Positions 1 through 5,106 of a DNA stretch of 6,052 nucleotides are shown one piece after another (within the stretch, counting starts at the first letter, position 1; each line of letters begins with the position of its first letter). The notes beneath the pieces were generated by a model that was given only the letters and a program-made list of their open reading frames with translations, made no database searches and was not told the origin of the DNA. Both the position numbers and the translations under genes were made by a program. Source of the DNA: CAYLZO01 sp964387775 (GTDB lineage Bacteria; Chloroflexota; Anaerolineae; JAAYZQ01); NCBI GenBank assembly GCA_964387775.1, contig CAYLZO010000279.1:1-6052 (forward strand), read 5' to 3'.

Positions 1-741
1 GCTGCCATCGGGCGAGAAGGAGGCAAACTCGGCATAGTCGCTGGCGACGACGTGCGAGAGGGTCTCTTTGTTCAAGTCGGCGATCCAGATGCCATTGAAG
101 GGCCGATAGTAGGCAACAAGGTTGCCTTTGGACGAAAAGGCCGGTTCAAAGGCCGGTCGCAGGACCTCAGACGCCTGGCTGCCGTCCCCGCGCATGATCC
201 AGACGCTGTACTTGTTCTCGTCGGTCTGGTCGCCGCCGTCAAAATTGCTGTAAATGACCCCGTAGGACTTGAGCGAGGTCTGGGGCTTGGCCGTCGGCTT
301 GGGGGTCGGCGCGTCGGTAGGTTCGGGCTGGGGGGTGTCTGTGGGCGGCGGGGGCTGAGTGTCCGTGGCCGTCGGCGCGGGCGGCTCGGTGGGCCGGAGC
401 GTAGCCGTCGGCTCAGAAGGCTGCGCGGGCTGGGCCATTTCACCATCGCCCTCGGACTCTGTGGGCACTGGCATGGCCGTCGCCTCGGGTGGGGCCTCGG
501 TGTCCGTTGGCTCGGGGGGGGCCGCCGTGTCGGTGGCGGCGCCCTCGGGGCCAGGCGTGAAGGTCGCGGTGACGATCACGACCTGGGGCTGCGTCGTATA
601 CGTGGCCGTGACGACCATGACCTGGGGCGTGGATGTCTGGCCGCCACAACCGGCGAGCAGCAGGCCGAGGACCAGGACCACCAAGAAGGCAACCAGCGGA
701 GCCGGCCGCCAGAGATGGGACCGGGAACGATTCAGCTTCAT
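1..741 (-). CDS. Lipoprotein with Pro/Thr-rich linker and WD40/TolB-like propeller (3' end outside window)
   Basis: The frame opens at ATG 741-739 and stays open to base 1, giving 247 residues with the C-terminus missing. GAGGAG at 749-754, 7 nt upstream, supports this start. Residues 1-31 are a type II signal peptide: basic start (K2, R5, R7), hydrophobic core 15-30 and lipobox LLAGC with C32 as the lipidated cysteine. A near-duplicate PQV(M/V)(V/I)VTAT(Y/F)T block lies at about 39-49 and 52-62. Residues ~63-150 are a low-complexity Pro/Thr/Glu linker. From ~155 comes a folded domain with YSVWIMRGDGS, PAFSSKGNLVAYY, GIWIADL and FASFSPDG, the strand-and-turn pattern of PD40/WD40-like TolB propellers. 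It should be an exported, membrane-anchored protein in which the linker holds the propeller away from the membrane. Its ligand is unknown. It lies 55 nt after leuC with no promoter recognised between, so it is probably in the same transcript. Family call is fair; specific function not assignable. Confidence 0.85.
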   Translation of the reverse strand, partial: MKLNRSRSHLWRPAPLVAFLVVLVLGLLLAGCGGQTSTPQVMVVTATYTTQPQVVIVTATFTPGPEGAATDTAAPPEPTDTEAPPEATAMPVPTESEGDGEMAQPAQPSEPTATLRPTEPPAPTATDTQPPPPTDTPQPEPTDAPTPKPTAKPQTSLKSYGVIYSNFDGGDQTDENKYSVWIMRGDGSQASEVLRPAFEPAFSSKGNLVAYYRPFNGIWIADLNKETLSHVVASDYAEFASFSPDGS

Positions 742-796
742 CTTCTCACTCCTCTTCACGTAACTGTCAAGCCGTCCTACATCAAAACCGACACCC

Positions 797-2050
797 CTAG
801 AGCGCTCGCGGATCGGCGACCTCGCCCTTCAACGCCGAGGCAGCCACGGTCGCCGGGCTGGCGAGATAGATCTCGGCCTCGCGGCTGCCCATCCGCCCTT
901 TGAAGTTGCGGTTGGCGGTCGAAATCGTCCGCTCGCCGGGGGCCATGCAGCCCTCGTGGGCGCCCAGGCAGGGGCCACAGCCGGGGTTGAGCAGCGTCGC
1001 CCCGGCGGCCACCAGGTCGGTGACGATGCCCCGGTCGATGGCCTCCAGCAGGATCTGGCGCGAGGCGGGCAGGACCAGCAGCCGCACCCAGGGCGCGATG
1101 CGCCGGCCGCGCAGGACGTCGGCGGCGACCTGGAGATCCTCCAGCCGGCCGTTGGTGCAGGTGCCGACGAGGGCCTGGTCGATGGGCAGGCCGGTCAGGT
1201 CGGTCACGGGCACCACGTTGTCGACGCGGTGGGGCTTGGCCACCTGGGGCGCCAGGTCCCCCACGTCGTAGTGGAGCACCTGGGCATAGGTCGCGTCGGG
1301 ATCGGGATGGACCTCGCGGTAGGCCTGGTTGGTGCGGCCCGCCAGCCAGGCCCGCGTCGTGGCGTCGGGGGCGACGTAGCCATTTTTGGCCCCCATCTCG
1401 GCGGCCATGTTGCACAGCACCTGGCGCCCGGCCACGCTCATGGCCGTCACCGCCGGCCCGGCGAACTCGACCGACTTGTAATCGGCCCCGTCGGCGCCGA
1501 TGTCGCCGATGACGTGCAGCACCAGATCCTTGGCCGAAACCTGCTCCGGCATCTTGCCTTCGACGACGACGCGCAGGGTCTCGGGCACGCGCAGCCAGAT
1601 CTCGCCGGTAGCCATGACCGCCGCCGCCTCGGTGCGGCCGATGCCGGCGGCAAAGGCGCCCAGCGCGCCGTGGCTCGGCGTGTGCGAGTCGCTACCGACG
1701 ATGAGGGTGCCCGGCAGGGCGTGGCCGTGCTCGGGCAGCACCTGGTGACAGATGCCCTCGCCCACGTCGTAAAAGGCCGAGATGCCCTGCTTGCGGACGA
1801 ACTCGCGGGTTTCCTTGTGGCTCTGGGCGTAGGTCTCGTTGGCGGCGGGGACGACGTGATCGAGGATGATCACGTTCATGTCGGGGTTGGCGACGCGGTC
1901 GACGCCGATCTTGCGGAAGGTCTTGGCGATGGCCGAGGTATTGTCGTGGGTGAGGAGCTTGTCGGGCTGCACGGTGACGATCTGGCCCGGCGCCACCTGG
2001 TCTACACCGGCCTTGAGGGCCAGAATCTTTTCGGCAAAGGTCTTGCCCAT
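797..2050 (-). CDS. leuC: 3-isopropylmalate dehydratase large subunit (LeuC2/homoaconitase-type)
   Basis: 417 residues, the usual size of the short LeuC2/HacA large subunit of the aconitase superfamily; classical LeuC is nearer 470. With a separate small subunit (LeuD), the family isomerises 2- and 3-isopropylmalate in leucine synthesis, using a cytoplasmic [4Fe-4S] cluster. Visible motifs: HDNTSAI (35-41), GEGICHQVLPEHG (97-109), GSDSHTPSHGALGAFAAGIG (119-138), VGTCTNGR (295-302), NPGCGPCLGAHEGC (355-368) and NRNFKGRMGS (380-389). C298, C358 and C361 are the predicted cluster ligands, all present. Start: an in-frame ATG at 2098 would add 16 residues, but ATG 2050 begins the family-like MGKTFAEKIL and has GAGGGGG 8 nt upstream. 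It has its own promoter at 2140-2168. No leuD is adjacent; the next gene is a lipoprotein. Homoaconitase or 2,3-dimethylmalate dehydratase activity cannot be excluded, because specificity in this family depends largely on the small subunit. Confidence 0.92.
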   Translation of the reverse strand: MGKTFAEKILALKAGVDQVAPGQIVTVQPDKLLTHDNTSAIAKTFRKIGVDRVANPDMNVIILDHVVPAANETYAQSHKETREFVRKQGISAFYDVGEGICHQVLPEHGHALPGTLIVGSDSHTPSHGALGAFAAGIGRTEAAAVMATGEIWLRVPETLRVVVEGKMPEQVSAKDLVLHVIGDIGADGADYKSVEFAGPAVTAMSVAGRQVLCNMAAEMGAKNGYVAPDATTRAWLAGRTNQAYREVHPDPDATYAQVLHYDVGDLAPQVAKPHRVDNVVPVTDLTGLPIDQALVGTCTNGRLEDLQVAADVLRGRRIAPWVRLLVLPASRQILLEAIDRGIVTDLVAAGATLLNPGCGPCLGAHEGCMAPGERTISTANRNFKGRMGSREAEIYLASPATVAASALKGEVADPRAL

Positions 2051-2058
2051 TTGTGGAA

Positions 2059-2065
2059 CCCCCTC
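2059..2065 (-). promoter_or_regulatory. Ribosome binding site deciding the leuC start
   Basis: GAGGGGG on the minus strand, ending 8 nt before ATG 2050. The alternative in-frame ATG at 2098 lies inside the leader hairpin (2077-2106), so 2050 is preferred. Confidence 0.7.
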
Positions 2066-2076
2066 GTTGGGAATTC

Positions 2077-2106
2077 GAGCGCCCGGGTTCAGGACCACCG
2101 GCGCTC
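2077..2106 (-). promoter_or_regulatory. Leader hairpin upstream of leuC
   Basis: On the minus strand GAGCGCC (2106-2100) pairs perfectly with GGCGCTC (2083-2077), a 7-bp GC-rich stem with a 16-nt loop. It lies in the predicted leuC leader, 11 nt before the ribosome binding site. No U-run follows, so it is not an obvious intrinsic terminator. It could affect translation initiation or RNA stability; role inferred. Confidence 0.4.
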
Positions 2107-2118
2107 CAAAAAGTCAAC

Positions 2119-2133
2119 GTCGATTCTATCGAC
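2119..2133 (-). promoter_or_regulatory. Perfect 6-bp inverted repeat at the leuC transcription start
   Basis: GTCGAT-aga-ATCGAC on the minus strand. Its upstream edge (2133) is 7 nt beyond the -10 box, about where transcription should begin. This position suits a repressor operator or a 5'-end RNA hairpin. No regulator family is identified. Confidence 0.4.
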
Positions 2134-2139
2134 GCCGTC

Positions 2140-2168
2140 ATTGTATGCCACTTGAGGTGGAATGTCAA
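2140..2168 (-). promoter_or_regulatory. Sigma70-type promoter of leuC
   Basis: Minus-strand TTGACA (2168-2163), a 17-nt spacer, then TACAAT (2145-2140): a perfect -35, a 5/6 -10 and ideal spacing. It lies in the 151-nt gap between the glycosyltransferase stop and the leuC start, giving a leader of about 80 nt. The spacer contains the imperfect palindrome CCACctcaaGTGG, a second possible protein-binding site. It makes leuC transcription independent of the upstream genes. Confidence 0.8.
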
Positions 2169-2201
2169 GCCTTCGCGGGACGAAAAACGGCAACCGCGCC
2201 T

Positions 2202-4055
2202 TTATGGGGCGTTCACCCGTTGGAAGATTTCGGCCGCAGACAGGCCTTCGACGTTGCGAAAGATAAGCGTCCGGGGATGATCGTAGACGACAAAACTCTC
2301 GTCGGGTCGGAGCCAACCGGGCGTTGCGTTGGGCAGCGGTGGGAGGCGAGGGTTGAACCAGGCCGGCCCTCGGCTAAAGGTTTGAGTCAACTCATAGCCC
2401 AGCTCCCCGCTGAAGAGCTGCTCGTAGTAGTTGGTCGCCAGGGGATACCGATCGGGCAGGCGGGGGATGGAGCCATAGACGCGGCGGCTGGCAATGACGA
2501 CGTACTCGGCAGCGGCCAGGTCCCTCGCCAGCGCCTGCCACTTGGCCGGACCGTCGGACTCGTCGTAGAGGGTCAATAGTCGCAGGTCGTACGCTTCGAT
2601 GCGCCGGGGCCGGCCAGCCACCTCCAGCGGAAGGGGCAGCGGCGTGTCCCAGTCCTCGACGGCCAACGTGCTGCCGGCGGGCACACGCTCGTAAATCCAG
2701 GCCGAAGCGGCGATCCAGGGGTGGGGCTCGGCGTAGATGCGGGCGAACAACGCGGAATAAGCCAATGAGACAATGACCAATGACCAATGACCAATGGCGA
2801 ATGATGAATGGCGAATGCCCCACGACCGCTGATGGCTGGCGGCTGACGGCTGACGGCTGATGGCTGCCCGCTGATGGCTGGCGGCTGCCCGCTGACGGCT
2901 GACAGCCCAAATGCACAAAATCGGAACGAGCGGCAGCATGTAGCGCAGATACTGGGCGTGGAACAGGCCGGTGATGGCAAAATAGACGCCGGCCCAGGCC
3001 AGGAGCAGGGTGTCGGTCCAGGGGCCGCGCCGCAGCCAGCGAACCAGGGCGACGGCAAGTCCGGCCCAGGCGGCCAGGCCCAGGGGCAGGCCCAGGCCCC
3101 AGAAGGCCGTCTGCCAGATGGGATAGACGTAGGGCAGCGTCCCGGCGTACTGGCGGGTGTAGGGCACGTCGAGGGCGCCCCAGGCGATCTGTGACTCGCG
3201 CAGGGTGTCGGCCAGGAAGGTCGGGGCGTCGATGAGGGCGTAGGGTTGGGTGAGGAAGAAGGTGACCCCGGTTGCCGCCAGGGGAAGGGCGAGCCGTGAT
3301 GCGTGATGCGTGATGCGTGATACATGATGCGTGGTACTTGGTGCGCGGTGTGTGCTGATAGCTGACCGCTGAAGGCTGAGGGCTACAGGAATGAGGAGGA
3401 GGAGCGGGGCGGCGCTGACCTTGGTCGCCAGGGCCAGGCCGACGGCCACGCCGAGGGCGACCAGGCGGCGGCGGCCGGCGCCCCGGGCCACGTCGGCGGC
3501 CAGGTTCAGGGCGAGCAGGACAAAGAAGGTCAGAAGGGTGTCGGCGGTGTAAAAGTGAGCGAGCTGGACGTGGAGCACGGCAAAGGCCACCAGCGCCGCT
3601 GCCACCAAGGCCCCGCCCCGGTGCCCCTCTGCTCCCCGGTACCCGATAGCCGATACCCGGTACCCAATACCCGACACCCGCACCCATCGATAGGTCAGAT
3701 AGACCGTGCCCAGATCGAACAACACCGCCAGCGGCCGGCCAACGAGGTGCAGGTTATCGGGGTCGGCGAGGATGGGCGAGAGGGGTGCCAGCAGCCCGGC
3801 GACGGAGCGCAGAAGGTAGATGGGCAGCGAGCCGTAGGCGAAAAAGCCGGGGTTGAGCGGGCTCTCGGGGCCGAGGGCCTGGGCCAGCGAGTCGGGCCAG
3901 CCCAGGTCCAGGGCGACGAAATAGAGTTGGCGCTCGTCGGGGTGAAGCCAGTGGCCGCCGTCCCAGTTCAGCCCATAGAGGCGCAACGCCGCCCCGGCCG
4001 CCAGGACGAAGGCCAGGAGCAGAACCTCACGGCGCCGGGCGATCCATTGCGCCAC
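2202..4055 (-). CDS. GT39/ArnT-PMT-type membrane glycosyltransferase with embedded heptamer repeats
   Basis: 617 residues, starting at GTG 4055-4053 with AAGGGGG about 8 nt upstream, inside the end of the preceding methyltransferase gene; ends TAA 2204-2202. The family moves a sugar from a polyprenyl-phosphate donor to a lipid, protein or glycan on the outer face of the membrane. Supporting features: helix at 11-26; first outer loop with HPDER (38-42), whose acidic pair matches the GT-C catalytic position; HFYTADTLLTFF (167-178), a conserved GT39-like motif; further hydrophobic helices near 104-124, 149-163, 172-190, 197-227, 256-272, 313-338, 348-366 and 371-385; RYMLPLVPIL (371-380); and a soluble C-terminal domain from ~440. 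Residues 126-140, 225-253 and 384-431 are encoded by degenerate 7-nt repeats falling in loops between helices. Without them the core is about 530 residues, a normal family length. Donor and acceptor are unknown. Translationally coupled to the upstream methyltransferase. Confidence 0.88.
   Translation of the reverse strand: MAQWIARRREVLLLAFVLAAGAALRLYGLNWDGGHWLHPDERQLYFVALDLGWPDSLAQALGPESPLNPGFFAYGSLPIYLLRSVAGLLAPLSPILADPDNLHLVGRPLAVLFDLGTVYLTYRWVRVSGIGYRVSAIGYRGAEGHRGGALVAAALVAFAVLHVQLAHFYTADTLLTFFVLLALNLAADVARGAGRRRLVALGVAVGLALATKVSAAPLLLLIPVALSLQRSAISTHRAPSTTHHVSRITHHASRLALPLAATGVTFFLTQPYALIDAPTFLADTLRESQIAWGALDVPYTRQYAGTLPYVYPIWQTAFWGLGLPLGLAAWAGLAVALVRWLRRGPWTDTLLLAWAGVYFAITGLFHAQYLRYMLPLVPILCIWAVSRQRAAASHQRAAISRQPSAASHQRSWGIRHSSFAIGHWSLVIVSLAYSALFARIYAEPHPWIAASAWIYERVPAGSTLAVEDWDTPLPLPLEVAGRPRRIEAYDLRLLTLYDESDGPAKWQALARDLAAAEYVVIASRRVYGSIPRLPDRYPLATNYYEQLFSGELGYELTQTFSRGPAWFNPRLPPLPNATPGWLRPDESFVVYDHPRTLIFRNVEGLSAAEIFQRVNAP
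2763..2819. repeat. Heptanucleotide array, unit CAATGAC/GAATGGC
   Basis: Seven contiguous units on the plus strand at 2771-2819 (CAATGAC x3, CAATGGC, GAATGAT, GAATGGC, GAATGCC). A further CAATGAG at 2763-2769 is offset by one extra base (2770). Translated on the minus strand as glycosyltransferase residues ~413-431, with the period-7 pattern typical of a heptamer read through three codon phases. Separated by only 8 nt from the next array. Confidence 0.9.
2828..2904. repeat. Heptanucleotide array, unit GCTGACG, 11 copies
   Basis: Eleven contiguous 7-nt units on the plus strand, all beginning GCTG: GCTGACG x3, GCTGATG x3, GCTGGCG x2, GCTGCCC x2, GCTGACA x1. All 77 nt keep exact phase. Translated on the minus strand as Ser/Gln/Arg/Ala-rich residues ~384-410 of the glycosyltransferase, in the loop after RYMLPLVPIL. 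Confidence 0.93.
3297..3352. repeat. Heptanucleotide array, unit TGATGCG, 8 copies
   Basis: Plus-strand units TGATGCG x3, TGATACA, TGATGCG, TGGTACT, TGGTGCG, CGGTGTG. The copies are near-perfect at the left end and decay rightward. Translated on the minus strand as a His/Ser/Thr/Arg-rich loop (HHVSRITHHAS) before the hydrophobic segment at 256. Confidence 0.92.
3354..3381. repeat. Second short array of the GCTGANN family, 4 copies
   Basis: GCTGATA, GCTGACC, GCTGAAG, GCTGAGG on the plus strand, with a decayed fifth unit GCTACAG after it. This is the same unit family as the 2828-2904 array, here placed next to the TGATGCG array. It encodes about residues 225-234 of the glycosyltransferase. Confidence 0.85.
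3638..3679. repeat. Heptanucleotide array, unit G(A/G)TACCC, 6 copies
   Basis: Plus-strand units GGTACCC, GATAGCC, GATACCC, GGTACCC, AATACCC, GACACCC; 42 nt in exact phase. Translated on the minus strand as residues 126-140 (RVSGIGYRVSAIGYR) of the glycosyltransferase, between two predicted helices. Confidence 0.92.
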
Positions 4056-4058
4056 CGT

Positions 4059-4892
4059 TCAGGCCCCCTTGACCCCCGTGATGGCGCCGGTGAGTTTGGT
4101 CACGTCGAAATGGCCCTGCCGGGCAATGGCGGCCTCGGTCTCGGCGCGGACGAGGTCGAGGACGGCCGACCACTCGGCCTCGGTGTGGCCGGGGCGCATG
4201 ATGAGGGCGCGGGCGCTGGCCACATAGTCGACGAAGGGCTGGGCAGCGGGAAAGCGGAGCGTGCCGGGCAGGGTGTGGGTCTTTACCTGGTCAAAGTAAG
4301 GCTGGAGGAAGGTTGCGCCGTTTTCGAGGGCAAAGCGCCCGGTGGACAGGTCCGGCTCGGCGACGGCCGGGAAGCGGGCGGCCAGTTGCTGGCGCAGGGC
4401 CACGTACTCGGGCATGGTGTGGGCAGCGTTTGTCGTGACCAAAAAGTGACCACCAGGGCGCAGGACGCGGGCGGCCTCGGCCACGGCCCGGTCGATGTCG
4501 GGCACGTGGTAGAGCATGTGGCGGGCCATCACCACGTCGAAATTGGCGTCGGGCAGGGGCAGGTCTTGGGCGTCGGCGACGAACCAGCGGACCGCCAGGC
4601 CGGCCGACCGGACGCGGGCCTCGGCGATCATGCCTGCCGAGAGGTCACAGCCGACCAGGGCGCCCCAGCCGTCCCCCTGGTTGACCATCGCCGCCAGCAG
4701 GTCGCCGGGGCCACAGCCCACGTCCAGCACCCGCTCGCCGCCGCGCCACGGCAGCCGCTCCAGCGTCCACCGGCCAAAATCGTGGGGGACGAGCGTGTAG
4801 AGTTCGTGGGTGCGGCGCCGCACGTCGAGGCGCGAATCGTCGGCGTAGGCTTTTTCCCGGAGCAGCTTCTGATCGTGTATGCGTTGGCCCAT
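4059..4892 (-). CDS. Class I SAM-dependent methyltransferase (Methyltransf_11/25-like)
   Basis: 277 residues from ATG 4892-4890. The open frame extends to 4979, but the extra 29 residues would be encoded across the gene's own promoter; the strong GGAGGTGA at 4895-4902 fixes the start. Rossmann-fold motifs in order: VLDVGCGPG (55-63, SAM-binding glycine loop), D83 in GCDLS (likely ribose contact), DAQDLPLPD (107-115), FDVVMARHMLYHV (118-130) and VLRPGGHFLVTTN (143-155). The C-terminal ~120 residues are family-specific and should hold the acceptor site. Predicted cytoplasmic; no signal peptide or membrane segment. The TGA stop (4061-4059) is 3 nt before the glycosyltransferase GTG, so the pair is almost certainly co-translated, which hints at an acceptor related to the glycosylated molecule. 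The acceptor cannot be read from sequence. Class call firm, substrate unknown. Confidence 0.9.
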   Translation of the reverse strand: MGQRIHDQKLLREKAYADDSRLDVRRRTHELYTLVPHDFGRWTLERLPWRGGERVLDVGCGPGDLLAAMVNQGDGWGALVGCDLSAGMIAEARVRSAGLAVRWFVADAQDLPLPDANFDVVMARHMLYHVPDIDRAVAEAARVLRPGGHFLVTTNAAHTMPEYVALRQQLAARFPAVAEPDLSTGRFALENGATFLQPYFDQVKTHTLPGTLRFPAAQPFVDYVASARALIMRPGHTEAEWSAVLDLVRAETEAAIARQGHFDVTKLTGAITGVKGA

Positions 4893-4894
4893 GG

Positions 4895-4902
4895 TCACCT
4901 CC
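4895..4902 (-). promoter_or_regulatory. Strong Shine-Dalgarno GGAGGTGA fixing the methyltransferase start
   Basis: Eight-base anti-16S match on the minus strand, separated from ATG 4892 by only 2 nt (5 nt counted from GGAGG). The promoter at 4909-4937 predicts a start near 4902, so this site would lie at the very 5' end of the transcript. Confidence 0.8.
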
Positions 4903-4908
4903 GAGCGT

Positions 4909-4937
4909 AGCATAGCTGCGGTGGGTCGTTTTGTCAA
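4909..4937 (-). promoter_or_regulatory. Sigma70-type promoter for the minus-strand methyltransferase/GT39 operon
   Basis: Minus-strand TTGACA (4937-4932), a 17-nt spacer and TATGCT (4914-4909): perfect -35, 4/6 -10 keeping TAT and the final T. The predicted start near 4902 leaves a leader of only about 10 nt. Divergent to the promoter at 4968-4996, with 30 nt between the two -35 boxes. Confidence 0.7.
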
Positions 4938-4967
4938 GGCGGCGGAAAGAAGCGGAGGAGCGGTTGG

Positions 4968-4996
4968 TTGACAGGGCAAGGGCTAGCGGCTATAAT
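4968..4996 (+). promoter_or_regulatory. Perfect consensus sigma70 promoter for the plus-strand methyltransferase
   Basis: TTGACA (4968-4973), exactly 17 nt, TATAAT (4991-4996): full consensus in both boxes. The predicted start near 5003 gives a leader of about 104 nt to ATG 5107. That leader holds the tandem repeat (5013-5058) and a hairpin (5065-5087). Confidence 0.88.
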
Positions 4997-5012
4997 GAGC
5001 GGCGCATCACGC

Positions 5013-5058
5013 ATCCTTCGACAGGCTCAGGATGTATCCTTCGACAAGCTCAGGATGT
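5013..5058. repeat. Tandem 23-bp repeat, two copies
   Basis: Copies at 5013-5035 and 5036-5058 differ at one base (G5024 versus A5047); an ATCC at 5059-5062 starts a third, lost copy. The core CTTCGACARGCTCAGG is a dispersed repeat I recall from many environmental bacterial genomes. Each copy begins ATCCT and carries AGGAT near its end, so it is weakly self-complementary. It lies between the promoter and start codon of the downstream gene. Confidence 0.9.
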
Positions 5059-5064
5059 ATCCCG

Positions 5065-5087
5065 ATGTGCGGCCTCAGGGCCGCCAT
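5065..5087 (+). promoter_or_regulatory. GC-rich leader hairpin before the plus-strand methyltransferase
   Basis: GCGGCC-TCAG-GGCCGC (5069-5084) is a perfect 6-bp stem with a tetraloop. With one bulged base (T5068) the stem extends by ATG/CAT to 5065-5087, 9 bp in all. It ends 3 nt before GAGGGACGGAG and would bury the upstream in-frame ATG at 5086, supporting 5107 as the start. A regulatory role is inferred. Confidence 0.5.
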
Positions 5088-5106
5088 GTCGAGGGACGGA
5101 GCACGC

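Noticed and set aside
765..770. TTGACA on the minus strand before the lipoprotein gene
   Set aside because: At 16-18 nt spacing the -10 position reads GAGAAG or a close shift, which is not promoter-like, and it would fall next to the ATG. Read-through from leuC is simpler.
52..903. Long plus-strand open frame opposite the lipoprotein and the leuC end
   Set aside because: Low-complexity Gly/Arg-rich translation produced by the GC-rich antisense of the real minus-strand gene. It has no family motif and crosses the gene boundary.
956..2155. 399-residue plus-strand open frame opposite leuC
   Set aside because: Antisense shadow. The minus strand encodes complete LeuC motifs and cluster cysteines, while the plus translation is His/Gly/Asp-rich with no recognisable domain.
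2175..2204. Possible intrinsic terminator after the glycosyltransferase (short GC stem then TTTTT on the minus strand)
   Set aside because: The best stems are only 3-4 bp, and the T-run is short and poorly placed. Not strong enough to annotate.
2763..3679. Repeat clusters as a CRISPR array
   Set aside because: Units are 7 nt, contiguous and without spacers, they lie inside a coding frame, and no cas gene is present.
3555..4910. 451-residue plus-strand open frame opposite the methyltransferase and glycosyltransferase start
   Set aside because: Antisense shadow. It spans two real genes and has Gly/Gln/Val-rich composition and no motif.
4893..4979. N-terminal extension of the minus-strand methyltransferase to 4979
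   Set aside because: It would run through the -35 and -10 boxes at 4909-4937 and the strong Shine-Dalgarno at 4895-4902. ATG 4892 is clearly better.
5032..5106. N-terminal extension of the plus-strand methyltransferase from ATG 5032
   Set aside because: The extension is translated from the 23-bp repeat and the leader hairpin and has no homology-like content. ATG 5107 has the ribosome binding site and a family-like start.
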